NCBI GenBank assembly: GCA_963835705.1
Contig: CAWIGR010000022.1
Coordinates: 62,001-126,000, forward strand
Source: JACVRW01 sp963835705
GTDB taxonomy: Bacteria; Actinomycetota; Thermoleophilia; Solirubrobacterales; Thermoleophilaceae
DNA: 64,000 nucleotides
Direction: 5' to 3'
Of the stretch, positions 1 through 7,539 are shown piece by piece. The position numbers and the translations under genes are program-made. Under the pieces are notes generated by a model. That model was not told where the DNA came from. It made no database searches and saw nothing but the letters and a program-made list of their open reading frames with translations. Numbering within the stretch: position 1 is the stretch's first letter; every line of letters begins with the position of its first letter.

Positions 1-2
1 TC

Positions 3-821
3 CAACTCGAGTTCGGCTTCCTGTTGGGACCGCCCGACGGGAGCTACCTGGTGCGCTCGAGCCCGGACAGGCCGCTCGACGCGGTCCTGGTGCTGAGCAC
101 TCTCGGCGCCCCGGAGCGGCGCCGCCTCCGCGGGCGGCGCGGCCGCGCGGTCGACGAGGCGGAACCGGAGCCGGTGCCGACCTCACGGGCCTCGGTCGTG
201 CGCCCGGAGCCCTTCGGCTCGCGCGAGGAGGCGGGCGCATGGCTCGCGACGGTGCGAGGGAACGACTCGGCAACGACGGAGGAGCTCGAGCGGGCGCTGC
301 GCGTCTTGAACCGCGCCCTGCGCGCCTTTCGGGCCGCCACGGCCGACCCCTGGCTGTCCGAGCTCTCAGCCGAGCGGGCGCTGGTGGCCCGGATCGGATA
401 CGGCCGCGGCGAGGCGGTGGCCGAGGGCCGCTTCGGCGAGGCACTGGAACTGCCTCGGGCGGCGGCGCGGCGGGTGAAGCGGTCGATGGAGGCGCCCGAG
501 GAGCGCTTCGCCGCCTTGGTCGGCGCGCGCGAGCGGGCGCTGGCGGGCGAGGAGCTGGTGCTGCGCGCCCGCGCCGACCTGGCTGCGGAGCGCCCGCGCG
601 AGGCCGCGCTGCAGGCGCGCGTGGCGCTGGAGGCGCTTCTGGTGGAGTTGCCTCGGGAGGGGGCTCTGGGCGAGTTGCGGGGTTCCGTCGCCGAGGCGGC
701 CAACGCGGCCCTGCGCGGAGATCTCGACGCGGCTGAAACGGCGAGCATCGAGGAGGCGGTCGAAGCGATGGAGGCGGCCCTGCGGCGGCACCGGCTGCGC
801 GGTTGGGAGGGGGGTGGGTAA
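3..821 (+). CDS. Uncharacterised helical protein, 5' end outside the window
   Basis: The frame is open from the first base of the window, so this is the 3' part of a longer gene. The visible 270 or so residues begin with a short beta-like stretch (LEFGFLLGPPDGSYLV), pass through an Arg/Pro/Glu-rich linker, and then become almost entirely Ala/Glu/Arg-rich helix resembling tetratricopeptide or coiled-coil packing. No catalytic motif is visible and I do not recognise the family. The gene ends inside a long inverted repeat that also serves the convergent metallopeptidase gene. A TTG at 24 could be read as a start, but upstream codons are open and in the same style, so I treat the gene as partial. 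Confidence 0.6.
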   Translation, partial: QLEFGFLLGPPDGSYLVRSSPDRPLDAVLVLSTLGAPERRRLRGRRGRAVDEAEPEPVPTSRASVVRPEPFGSREEAGAWLATVRGNDSATTEELERALRVLNRALRAFRAATADPWLSELSAERALVARIGYGRGEAVAEGRFGEALELPRAAARRVKRSMEAPEERFAALVGARERALAGEELVLRARADLAAERPREAALQARVALEALLVELPREGALGELRGSVAEAANAALRGDLDAAETASIEEAVEAMEAALRRHRLRGWEGGG

Positions 822-861
822 TCCCAATGCTCGTATGCGGTACTGGGATTACCCACCCCCC
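809..861. terminator. Bidirectional terminator hairpin between convergent genes
   Basis: A perfect 18-bp inverted repeat (809-826 pairs with 844-861) encloses a 17-base loop. It overlaps the TAA stop (819-821) of the plus-strand gene and abuts the TGA stop (862-864, minus strand) of the metallopeptidase. The stem is G-rich on one side and C-rich on the other with a central AT step, and there is no long T-run. Position and symmetry suggest that it ends transcripts from both directions. Confidence 0.8.
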
Positions 862-2106
862 TCAGTTCAAGGTCCGCCGCGCCACCCGGCGGGCCAGGGA
901 CGCCTCCGGCGCCAGCACCACCGCCACCCCCTCATTGCTGTCGTTCACGGCGCCCGCGCCATCGAGCCGCCTGACCGTTCGCCGCGCGGCCGCGGCGAAC
1001 TCCGCCGCGTCCCGCGGCGTGTCCCAGGCCCAGGCCATGACGAGCAGGTCGCCGCCGCCCGGCAGCCGCCAGAGCTCGAACGTGCTCCCGCCCCACCCCG
1101 CAGCCGCCTCCTCGGAGCGTCCGCGGCCGTTCGCCTCCTGGAGGAACTGCGCGGTGTCGAACTCGCCGAGGTCGCCGCGGGCGATCAGGCGGGCGCCGCC
1201 GGGCAGCTCGGCCCGGTGGCCGCGCAGCGCGACCCGGGCGGGCCGCTCGCCGGCCTCGTACTTGCGCGGGTGCATGACCTGCTCGCTCGACACCGGGGCA
1301 TCCGCGCCGAACGCCCGGTCCACCGCCGCCCAGCCGCCCCGGCCCTGGATCCGGTTCACGAAAGCGGCCCCGGCCACGTACGGGAACAGGAGCCCCTCGC
1401 GCACGTAGCGCGGCAGGCCGCTCGAGGCGGGCAGTGCCACATCCTCCAGCTGCTCCAGCACCTGGCGGCGCACGTCCGCCGGCAGCTCCCGCCCCCCACC
1501 CTGGGTGAGCGCGAGGTAGTCCACCATCGCCAGCGTGGCCGAGCCCTCGCGGAGCGCCGCGCCGGCCACCGCCCGGTCACGCAGGAAGCCGCTCGCGCCG
1601 TGCGGCTCGATCCCGAAGCGCTGGTCCTCCAGCGCGTGCGTGAGCTCGTGCGCCAGCGTCACCTCGGCGAGAAAGCCCCCGATCGCGCCGCTCACGAGCG
1701 CCAGCGTGCCGGTGCGCGGGATGTAGTAGCCGGCCACCTCCTCGGACAGCGCCTCGCCGACCAGCTCGCGCAGCCGGGCGTCCGCCGGCAGCAGGCCGAG
1801 CATCCGCAGGAGGCGCTCCTCGATCCGCTGGCGCCGAAGCGACACGTAGTGGTCGAGCTCGCCGACGCTCGCCCGGCTCGCCTCCTCGGGGCTGACCAGG
1901 CGCACGCGCGGCAGCCGCTCGAAGTCCAGCTCGCGCACCCGCTCCACGCCGCGCGCGACCTCCTCCACGCGCCGCGTCACCTGCTCCGGCGAGGCGCCCT
2001 GCGACGGCGCCGCCCGCTCCGCCGCCTCGTCCTCCCCGGTCAGGATCCCGACGGCGGCGAACGCCGCGAGCAGCGCGACGGCCACCGCGGCGAGGACCCT
2101 ATTCAC
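862..2106 (-). CDS. Membrane-anchored HExxH zinc metallopeptidase
   Basis: A 414-residue protein with an N-terminal hydrophobic anchor (residues 3-23) followed by an extracytoplasmic domain. The zinc motif is HELTH, in the context TLAHELTHALEDQ near residue 150, and an EGSATLAM segment about 40 residues later could supply the third, glutamate ligand, as in gluzincins. This is the layout of uncharacterised bacterial secreted or anchored peptidases; the substrate cannot be told. The GTG start overlaps the sirtuin stop (GTGA), so the gene is the last member of the minus-strand lipid-metabolism operon and is probably translationally coupled. It ends at the shared hairpin. Confidence 0.75.
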   Translation of the reverse strand: MNRVLAAVAVALLAAFAAVGILTGEDEAAERAAPSQGASPEQVTRRVEEVARGVERVRELDFERLPRVRLVSPEEASRASVGELDHYVSLRRQRIEERLLRMLGLLPADARLRELVGEALSEEVAGYYIPRTGTLALVSGAIGGFLAEVTLAHELTHALEDQRFGIEPHGASGFLRDRAVAGAALREGSATLAMVDYLALTQGGGRELPADVRRQVLEQLEDVALPASSGLPRYVREGLLFPYVAGAAFVNRIQGRGGWAAVDRAFGADAPVSSEQVMHPRKYEAGERPARVALRGHRAELPGGARLIARGDLGEFDTAQFLQEANGRGRSEEAAAGWGGSTFELWRLPGGGDLLVMAWAWDTPRDAAEFAAAARRTVRRLDGAGAVNDSNEGVAVVLAPEASLARRVARRTLN

Positions 2107-2843
2107 AGGGCCGCGAGCACCGCCCGCAGCTCATCGACCACGTCGCCGTCCAGCTTCACCTCGGCGTCCGTGTCGTAGGCAGTCGGGCCCTGCGTGACGA
2201 GCGCGATCCGCCCGCCCCCGCCGCGCGTCATCGCCGGCAGGCCCGCCACCGGGTAGACCTCGAGCGACGAGCCGACGCACACCATCAGGTCGGCTTCGAG
2301 CGCCAGCGCCTGCGCCTCGGACATCGCGAGCTCGGGCAGCATCTCGCCGAACAGCACGACATCGGGCTTGAGCGGCGTCACGCAGGCGGGGCACTCCGGA
2401 GTGCCCTCGCTCGCGAGGACCCGCTCCAGCGACACCTTGCCCCGGCACTCCATGCAGACGCTGTACTCGATCGAGCCGTGCACCTCGATCACCCGCTCGC
2501 TGCCCGCCCTTCGGTGGAGCCGGTCCACGTTCTGGGTGATCACACCCCTCACCAGCCCTCGGCGCTCGAGCTCTGCCAACGCGAAGTGCGCCTCGTTGGG
2601 CTCCTTGTGGACAAGGGAGGCAAAGCGGTCGCGGTAGAAGCTCCAGAAGCGGTCCGGGTCGCGCCGCCAGGCGTCGATGTGCGCCACCTCCATCGGGTCG
2701 ACTTTCTCCCACAGCCCCGAGCCGGGGCTGCGGAAGTCGGGGATCCCCGAGGGCACCGAGACACCCGCTCCGGTCAGGACTACGGCGCGCTTCGAGTCGC
2801 GCAGCAGCTCGGCCAGGCGCTCCGCTTGGGTGGTGACGGTCAT
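2103..2843 (-). CDS. Sir2-family NAD-dependent protein deacylase
   Basis: A sirtuin of 246 residues. The NAD site GAGVSVPSGIPDFRS, the catalytic QNVDRLH and VHGS segments and a four-cysteine zinc site (CMEC then CPAC) are all present. The helix after FWS reads FYRDR, which fits the YxxR signature of class III sirtuins that remove acidic acyl groups such as succinyl or malonyl. The ATG at 2843 overlaps the stop of the upstream fusion gene (ATGA), and codons further upstream belong to that other frame. Coupling to beta-oxidation genes suggests removal of acyl marks derived from acyl-CoA; this is inference. Deacetylase activity is the alternative. Confidence 0.9.
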   Translation of the reverse strand: MTVTTQAERLAELLRDSKRAVVLTGAGVSVPSGIPDFRSPGSGLWEKVDPMEVAHIDAWRRDPDRFWSFYRDRFASLVHKEPNEAHFALAELERRGLVRGVITQNVDRLHRRAGSERVIEVHGSIEYSVCMECRGKVSLERVLASEGTPECPACVTPLKPDVVLFGEMLPELAMSEAQALALEADLMVCVGSSLEVYPVAGLPAMTRGGGGRIALVTQGPTAYDTDAEVKLDGDVVDELRAVLAAL

Positions 2844-3937
2844 CGGCCCTCGAACGAGGGCTTCCGCTTCGTGAGGAACGCGGAGATCCCCTCCTGCGCG
2901 TCCTCCGAGCCGAACGCCCGCGCGAAGCCCTCGGCCTCGTTCGCGAGCCCCTCGTCGAGGTCCGGCCGGTGCGAGCGCTTCTTGATCTCCTCGATCGCGA
3001 TCGGCGCCTGGCCGGCCAGCTTGCGCGCCCACCGAAGCGCCGAGTCGAACAGCTCGTGGTCGGGCACCACCTGGTGCGCGAGCCCGACCCGGTGTGCCTC
3101 GTAGGCGTCGATCGGGTCGCCGGTGAGGTTCATCTCGAGCGCCTTGGCCTCGCCCACCAGCCGCGGCAGCCGCTGGGTGCCGCCGAAGCCGGGGATGATC
3201 CCCAGGTTGATCTCGGGCTGGCCGAAGGTGGCCGACTCGGCCGCGATGCGGAAGTCGCAGGCCATCGCCAGCTCGCAGCCGCCGCCGAAGGCGATCGAGT
3301 TGACCGCGGCGATCGTGACCGTGGAGGAGGACTCCATGGCCCGCATGAAGCGGTGCCCCGACTGCAGCAGGTCCGCGCCCTCCGCGTCCGGGCTCATCTT
3401 CGTGAACTCCTTGATGTCAGCGCCGGCGCTGAACGTGAAGATGTTCGAGGACGCGAGCACGAGCGCGCGGACCTTGCCCTCCACCTCGTCCCACACGGAC
3501 ATCAGGTCGCGCATCGCCTGCGGCGAGAGGGGGTTCGCCGGCGGCCGGTTGAGCCAAGCAATGGCGATGTCATCACGCGTTTCTAGGAGCACCGTCGCGG
3601 GCTGGTGCCCGGAATCTGGCTGCGGGTAGGGGAAGAAGCCCTGGCCGGTCTTCTTGCCGAGCCGGCCCTGGGCCACCAGGCGGCGCAGCAGGACGGGCGG
3701 CTCGAAGGCCTCGCCCCAGTCGCCCTGCGCGCGCTCGAGCTGCTCGAGGATCGTGTCGAGCCCGGCCTCGTCGGCGCGGGTGAAGGGGCCGGGCAGGATG
3801 CCGGCCCCCATCATCATCCCCATCTCGATGTCCTTGGCCGAGGCCACGCCCTCCTCGAGGACGAGGCAGCACTCCACCAGGGACTTGAGGCCCATCCGCT
3901 GGACGAGGGCCTCCGTGGTCGCGCTAGCCGTGCTCAT
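2840..3937 (-). CDS. 3HCDH C-domain / enoyl-CoA hydratase fusion
   Basis: 365 residues in two modules. Residues 1-105 match a 3-hydroxyacyl-CoA dehydrogenase C-terminal domain (GILPGPFTRADEAGLDT, then GRLGKKTGQGFF). Residues 115-365 are a crotonase fold with oxyanion-hole segments (FSAGADIKEF and the GGGCELAMACDF helix) and an acidic residue in the expected catalytic loop (FGQPEINLGIIPGFGGTQRL). It hydrates trans-2-enoyl-CoA in fatty acid oxidation. It overlaps the upstream dehydrogenase gene by 14 bases. Together the two genes hold the modules of a FadB-type alpha chain, but in permuted order and split across two polypeptides. The fusion has no Rossmann domain of its own. Confidence 0.88.
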   Translation of the reverse strand: MSTASATTEALVQRMGLKSLVECCLVLEEGVASAKDIEMGMMMGAGILPGPFTRADEAGLDTILEQLERAQGDWGEAFEPPVLLRRLVAQGRLGKKTGQGFFPYPQPDSGHQPATVLLETRDDIAIAWLNRPPANPLSPQAMRDLMSVWDEVEGKVRALVLASSNIFTFSAGADIKEFTKMSPDAEGADLLQSGHRFMRAMESSSTVTIAAVNSIAFGGGCELAMACDFRIAAESATFGQPEINLGIIPGFGGTQRLPRLVGEAKALEMNLTGDPIDAYEAHRVGLAHQVVPDHELFDSALRWARKLAGQAPIAIEEIKKRSHRPDLDEGLANEAEGFARAFGSEDAQEGISAFLTKRKPSFEGR

Positions 3938-4796
3938 AGAAGCCCCTCCCGGTCTTCTGGCCGAGGTGCCCGGCCTCCACGAGCCCCTTCATCCGGTCCA
4001 TCACGTAGAAGCGGTCGCCGTACGAGTCGCGCAGGTACTCGGCCACGTGCAGCGCCGTGTCGAGCCCGGACCAGTCGGCCAGGAAGAACGGGCCCATCGG
4101 CACCGAGCCGGACTCCTTGAAGGCCTCGTCCACCTCCTGCGGGTCGAGGCCCTCCTCCTCGGTCACCCGCCACACCTCCGACGCAGACGAGATCAGGATC
4201 CGGTTGACGACGAAGCCCGGCACCTCGCCGCAGCGGATCGCGGACTTCCGGATCGCCTGGGCGAAGTTGGCGGCCGCCTGCACGGTCTCGTCGGAGGTGT
4301 CCTCGCCCTCGATCACCTCGATCAGGCGCATGATCGACGCGGGCACGAAGAAGTGAAAGCCCACCACCTTGTCCGGGCGCGTGGTGGCTTCGCCGATCTC
4401 GGTGATCGAGAGTGCCGAGGTGTTCGACGCGAGGATCGCGTGGCCGGGCGTGACCGCGTCGAGCTCGGCGAACACCGCCTGCTTGATCTCCATGCGCTCC
4501 GGCACGGCCTCGATCACGAAGTCGACGTCGCCGAAGCCCTCGTAGTCGACGGTGGCGGTGATGCGGCCCGCGATCTCCTCGAGCTGGCGGTCGGCGTCCT
4601 CCTGGGTGATCTTCTGCTTTCCGACCAGCGCGGCGAGCTGACCCTGCGTGACCTGGCGGGCCTTCTCGAGGCCCTGGTCGACGAACTCCTGCTTCACGTC
4701 CTTCAGGACGACCGGGATGCCGGCGGAGGCGATGACCTGGGCGATCTCGCCGCCCATGGTCCCGGCCCCCACGACGGCGGCTTTGAACACGAACAA
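3924..4796 (-). CDS. 3-hydroxyacyl-CoA dehydrogenase
   Basis: 290 residues with an N-terminal Rossmann motif (AVVGAGTMGGEIAQVIA), the NAD domain to about residue 185 and one C-terminal 3HCDH domain (GSVPMGPFFLADWSGLD). It oxidises L-3-hydroxyacyl-CoA to 3-ketoacyl-CoA. The length fits single-function enzymes such as Hbd/FadB2. The chosen TTG start at 4796 has a strong ribosome site (GAGGAGGG) six bases upstream; a GTG two codons later is the alternative. The 3' end overlaps the hydratase fusion gene, pointing to coupled translation and probably a complex. Confidence 0.9.
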   Translation of the reverse strand: MFVFKAAVVGAGTMGGEIAQVIASAGIPVVLKDVKQEFVDQGLEKARQVTQGQLAALVGKQKITQEDADRQLEEIAGRITATVDYEGFGDVDFVIEAVPERMEIKQAVFAELDAVTPGHAILASNTSALSITEIGEATTRPDKVVGFHFFVPASIMRLIEVIEGEDTSDETVQAAANFAQAIRKSAIRCGEVPGFVVNRILISSASEVWRVTEEEGLDPQEVDEAFKESGSVPMGPFFLADWSGLDTALHVAEYLRDSYGDRFYVMDRMKGLVEAGHLGQKTGRGFYEHG

Positions 4797-4827
4797 GCTG
4801 AACCCTCCTCGATGGCGGCAGCGGACC

Positions 4828-5283
4828 CTAGCGGAGGCCCGCCTCCTCCTCCGCCTCCACCGCGAAGCGGGACAGGGTGCGGCGCAGGGAGTCCCGTATC
4901 GCGCGGCGGATGAAGATGGCGTCGGCGACCGCGGACAGGGGGCCGTACTTGGTGAGCCGGTACTCGAGGACGAGCTCGGCCCGCGAGCCGCCCTCGCTCT
5001 CGACGACCCGGAACGTCTGGGTGCCGTGGAGGCGCTCCTCGAACACCTCGGTCGCGAAACGGTCGGGCCCGGGCGCTTCCACGACCTTCTCCGTCACCCG
5101 GCCGCGGCCGGAGGGCGTGGACTCCCAGACCATCCGCGCGCCGGCCGCGGGCCACTCGGGGCTGCGCTCGAGCGTGCGGGCAAAGCCCTCCACGAACGTC
5201 GACCAGCGATCGGGGTCGCTCCAGAGCCTCAACGCGGCCTCCGGTGTCAGCACGAGGTCGGCCTGCGCGCGAGCGGTCCTCAA
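4828..5283 (-). CDS. SRPBCC-family protein
   Basis: 151 residues that fit the START/Bet v1-like SRPBCC fold: LTPEAALRLWSDPDRWSTFVEG at the start, alternating strands with arginine/glutamate pairs, and a long C-terminal helix (IFIRRAIRDSLRRTLSRF). The start is TTG at 5283, which overlaps the PadR stop as TTGA. A longer upstream reading in the same frame only mirrors the padR gene. Such proteins bind hydrophobic ligands and are often paired with small regulators; the ligand here is unknown. Confidence 0.75.
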   Translation of the reverse strand: MRTARAQADLVLTPEAALRLWSDPDRWSTFVEGFARTLERSPEWPAAGARMVWESTPSGRGRVTEKVVEAPGPDRFATEVFEERLHGTQTFRVVESEGGSRAELVLEYRLTKYGPLSAVADAIFIRRAIRDSLRRTLSRFAVEAEEEAGLR

Positions 5284-5717
5284 CTGCCGTACACCTCGCG
5301 GACGATCTCGTCGATCGACGACTTCATGGAGTCGAGGAACGGTCGTACCTCCCCGACCAGCCGCTCGTAGTCCGCCCGGCCGTCGTCGGTCAGCGAGTAG
5401 TAGCGCCGTGTACGCCGCTCGGGGTGCTCCCACTCCCCCTGGATCAGCCCGCGCTCCTCGAGCTGGCGCAGCAGCGGGTACATGGTGTTCGGGTTGACGG
5501 ACAGCACGCCCGCGGTCATCTCCCCAATCCGCTCCATCAGCTGGTTTCCGTAGCTCGGGCCCTTGGCGATCAGGTGCAGGACGAGCAAGGGCAGCACCTC
5601 GCGCCGGCGGAGGCCTCCGGTGAAGGGATCCTGCGGCCGCCGGGCCGGCGCGTCGCCGGCCTGCGCCACCGCCTCCCGGACCGCCTTGCGGCTGCGCTCC
5701 CTCTTCGAAGGGGTCAC
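5280..5717 (-). CDS. PadR-family transcriptional regulator
   Basis: 145 residues containing a winged helix of the PadR type (RREVLPLLVLHLIAKGPSYGNQLMERI, then NPNTMYPLLRQLEERGLI and RRTRRYYSLTDDG). The C-terminal helix would mediate dimerisation. It is preceded by a basic N-terminal tail of about 35 residues. It lies 13 bases downstream of the acyl-CoA dehydrogenase and overlaps the SRPBCC gene, so all three are probably one transcript. Its ligand may be an acyl compound or the SRPBCC ligand; nothing in the sequence decides. Confidence 0.9.
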   Translation of the reverse strand: MTPSKRERSRKAVREAVAQAGDAPARRPQDPFTGGLRRREVLPLLVLHLIAKGPSYGNQLMERIGEMTAGVLSVNPNTMYPLLRQLEERGLIQGEWEHPERRTRRYYSLTDDGRADYERLVGEVRPFLDSMKSSIDEIVREVYGS

Positions 5718-5730
5718 GCAGCCAATGCTG

Positions 5731-6906
5731 TCAGGCTGCCGCGGTGGCGGGCTCCTCGGCCCGGCGGGGCATCAGGACCTCGCGGGCGATCACGAGGCGC
5801 TGGATCTGCGACGTGCCCTCGTAGAGTTGCATGATCTTGGCGTCCCGCATCAGCTTCTCGACCGGGTACTCCTTGATGAAGCCGTAGCCGCCGTAGACCT
5901 GCACGGCGTCGACCGTGATCTCCATGGCGGCGTCCGCGGCGAAGCGCTTGGCGTGCGACGAGGCGAGCGTGTTGCGCTCGCCGCGGTCGAGCAGGGCGCC
6001 CGACTTCCAAGTGAGGAGCCGGGCCGCCTCGACCTTGGTCGCCATGTCGGCGATCATGAACTGGATCGCCTGGTGCATGGCGATCGGCACGCCGAACTGC
6101 ACGCGCTCCTTCGAGTAGTCACGGGCGTACTCGAACGCCGCCTGGGCGATGCCCACCGCCATCGCCGACACGCCGGGACGGGTGCGGTCGAGCGTCATCA
6201 TCGCGAGCTTGAAGCCCTTGTTCTCCTCGCCGAGGAGGTTGCCCGCGGGGATCTCGACGTCGTTGAAGGAGATCATCGCGGTGTCGGAGGCGCGCTGGCC
6301 GAGCTTGTCCTCCTTCTTGTCGACCGTCACGCCGCCCGCGTCGCGCGGGACCACGAAGGCAGAGATGCCGCGGTGGCCGGCCTCCTTGTCGGTCTTGGCG
6401 TAGACCGTGTACCAGGAGGCGTGGGAGCCGTTCGTGATGAAGCACTTGGTGCCGTTGATGACGTACTTGTCGCCCTTCCGGACGGCGGTCGTGCGCATCG
6501 CGGAGACGTCGGAGCCGGCGTCCGGCTCGGTCAGGCAGAACGAGGCGAGCTTGGGCTCCTCGCTGAGCATGCCGAGGTACTGCCTCTTGATCTCCTCCGA
6601 GCCGCCGAGCCCCACGGGCGCCGCCGCGAGGCCGTTGCACATCAGCGAGGTGCCGATGCCCGAGCAGCCCCAGCCGAGCTCCTCCTCGATCAGGCACCCG
6701 GTCAGGTAGTCGAGCCCTGGACCGCCGTACTCCTCGGGGATGTGGGAGTTCATCAAGCCCAGCTCCCACGCCTTCTCGACGATCTCCGTGGGGAAGGTGC
6801 CGTCCCGGTCGTAGTCCCATGCCTTCGGCCGGATCTCCTTCTCGGCGAAGTCGTGGGCGAGCTGGCGAATGTCCTTCTGCTCGTCGGTCAGGCTGAAGTC
6901 AACCAC
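5731..6906 (-). CDS. Acyl-CoA dehydrogenase
   Basis: 391 residues with the full family layout: an N-terminal helical domain from VDFSLTDEQKDIRQLAHDFAEKEIRP, the FAD-binding middle domain (CLTEPDAGSDVSAMRT, then FITNGSHASWYTVYA), and the C-terminal domain with the catalytic glutamate in YEGTSQIQRLVIAREVL. It makes the first double bond of beta-oxidation and passes electrons to ETF. I choose GTG at 6906 because AAGGAG lies nine bases upstream and the protein then begins like its relatives. The in-frame TTG at 6939 lies inside the palindromic operator and has no ribosome site. Confidence 0.93.
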   Translation of the reverse strand: MVDFSLTDEQKDIRQLAHDFAEKEIRPKAWDYDRDGTFPTEIVEKAWELGLMNSHIPEEYGGPGLDYLTGCLIEEELGWGCSGIGTSLMCNGLAAAPVGLGGSEEIKRQYLGMLSEEPKLASFCLTEPDAGSDVSAMRTTAVRKGDKYVINGTKCFITNGSHASWYTVYAKTDKEAGHRGISAFVVPRDAGGVTVDKKEDKLGQRASDTAMISFNDVEIPAGNLLGEENKGFKLAMMTLDRTRPGVSAMAVGIAQAAFEYARDYSKERVQFGVPIAMHQAIQFMIADMATKVEAARLLTWKSGALLDRGERNTLASSHAKRFAADAAMEITVDAVQVYGGYGFIKEYPVEKLMRDAKIMQLYEGTSQIQRLVIAREVLMPRRAEEPATAAA

Positions 6907-6919
6907 TGCTGCGGGCTCC

Positions 6920-6943
6920 TTGATTGATTCGTCAGTCAATCAA
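6920..6943. promoter_or_regulatory. Palindromic operator upstream of acyl-CoA dehydrogenase
   Basis: TTGATTGA (6920-6927) and TCAATCAA (6936-6943) form a perfect outer palindrome with an eight-base spacer. Within it, TGATTGA-N4-TCAGTCA is a second, nearly symmetric reading of the type bound by TetR-family fatty-acid regulators. A minus-strand -10 candidate TAAGCT (6949-6944) sits immediately upstream, so a bound repressor would cover the transcription start. No TetR gene is in the window; the regulator is probably encoded elsewhere. Confidence 0.65.
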
Positions 6944-6945
6944 GC

Positions 6946-7080
6946 TTACAACAGCCATCGCGCGACGGCGTAAATTCCGACGGCCAGGGCCAGCAGCGTG
7001 AAAACGAGCAGTCCGACCTGGTCCGGATGGACCGCGGGCCTGCTCGGGGCCAGCGTGCGGCGGCGAAGCCTGCGCCACAT
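6946..7080 (-). CDS. Small single-pass membrane protein (44 aa)
   Basis: A 44-residue frame starting at ATG 7080: a basic N-terminus (MWRRLRRRTLAPSRP) followed by one hydrophobic helix (VGLLVFTLLALAVGIYAVARWLL). It ends next to the acyl-CoA dehydrogenase operator. There is no ribosome site, and only 12 bases separate it from the divergent ATG at 7093. The positive-inside charge pattern makes it a credible small membrane protein, but the evidence is limited to composition. Confidence 0.45.
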   Translation of the reverse strand: MWRRLRRRTLAPSRPAVHPDQVGLLVFTLLALAVGIYAVARWLL

Positions 7081-7092
7081 GGCCGTCAGACT

Positions 7093-7506
7093 ATGAGGCG
7101 CGTGGAGTTCGGCACGGTCATCATCGTCGTCGCCGTGGTCGCGGTGCTGCTGGCCGCCGTGTCCTACTGGGGCAGCGGGCGGGCGTACGGGAGCATCGGC
7201 GACAGCGACCTGGTGATGCGGCGCGAGACGGCGGCGGCAGCGCCCGACAGCGCCGAGGCGCGCGAGGAGATCCGCCAGATGCTGGAGGCGAAGGCCGCCC
7301 GGCGCGCGGCCCGGGGCGAGGCGCCGCTCGACGTGGAGGCCGAGCTCGCCGAGCTGATGCGGCCGGCGCCCGGCGACGATCCCGAGCTCCGGGAGGAGGT
7401 CCGCCAGCTCGTGATCGCGCGCAACGAGCGGCGGCTGCGCCAGGGCAAGGAGCCGCTCGACGTGGAGGCCGAGGTGGAGCGCCAGCTGCGTGCGCTGGGC
7501 GGGTGA
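7093..7506 (+). CDS. Membrane-anchored protein with a repeated charged module
   Basis: 137 residues: an N-terminal transmembrane helix (FGTVIIVVAVVAVLLAAVSYW), then a charged exterior or cytoplasmic tail. The tail contains two copies of a short module: REEIRQMLEAKAARRAARGEAPLDVEAELAEL and REEVRQLVIARNERRLRQGKEPLDVEAEVERQL are clearly related. This resembles the short C-terminal oligomerisation domain (SHOCT) helices found in many actinobacterial membrane proteins. The ATG lies 12 bp from a divergent start and lacks a ribosome site; a GTG at 7102 is an alternative. Confidence 0.7.
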   Translation: MRRVEFGTVIIVVAVVAVLLAAVSYWGSGRAYGSIGDSDLVMRRETAAAAPDSAEAREEIRQMLEAKAARRAARGEAPLDVEAELAELMRPAPGDDPELREEVRQLVIARNERRLRQGKEPLDVEAEVERQLRALGG

Positions 7507-7526
7507 CGCGGGCGTTCTTTCGGGTA

Positions 7527-7532
7527 TAGGCT
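7527..7532 (+). promoter_or_regulatory. Leaderless -10 element TAGGCT
   Basis: A TANNNT hexamer ends seven bases before the ATG at 7540. The same spacing recurs at many starts in this window. Confidence 0.5.
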
Positions 7533-7539
7533 GAGCTCG

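Noticed and set aside
814..2178. Long plus-strand reading frame opposite the metallopeptidase gene
   Set aside because: It mirrors the minus-strand gene in a high-GC codon frame, has Arg/His-rich composition and no family resemblance. The same applies to long frames at 3654-4913, 5563-6927, 24596-26842, 31252-33441 (minus) and 59223-61190.
6907..6939. TTG start at 6939 for the acyl-CoA dehydrogenase
   Set aside because: It lies inside the palindromic operator and lacks a ribosome site; GTG 6906 has AAGGAG at good spacing.
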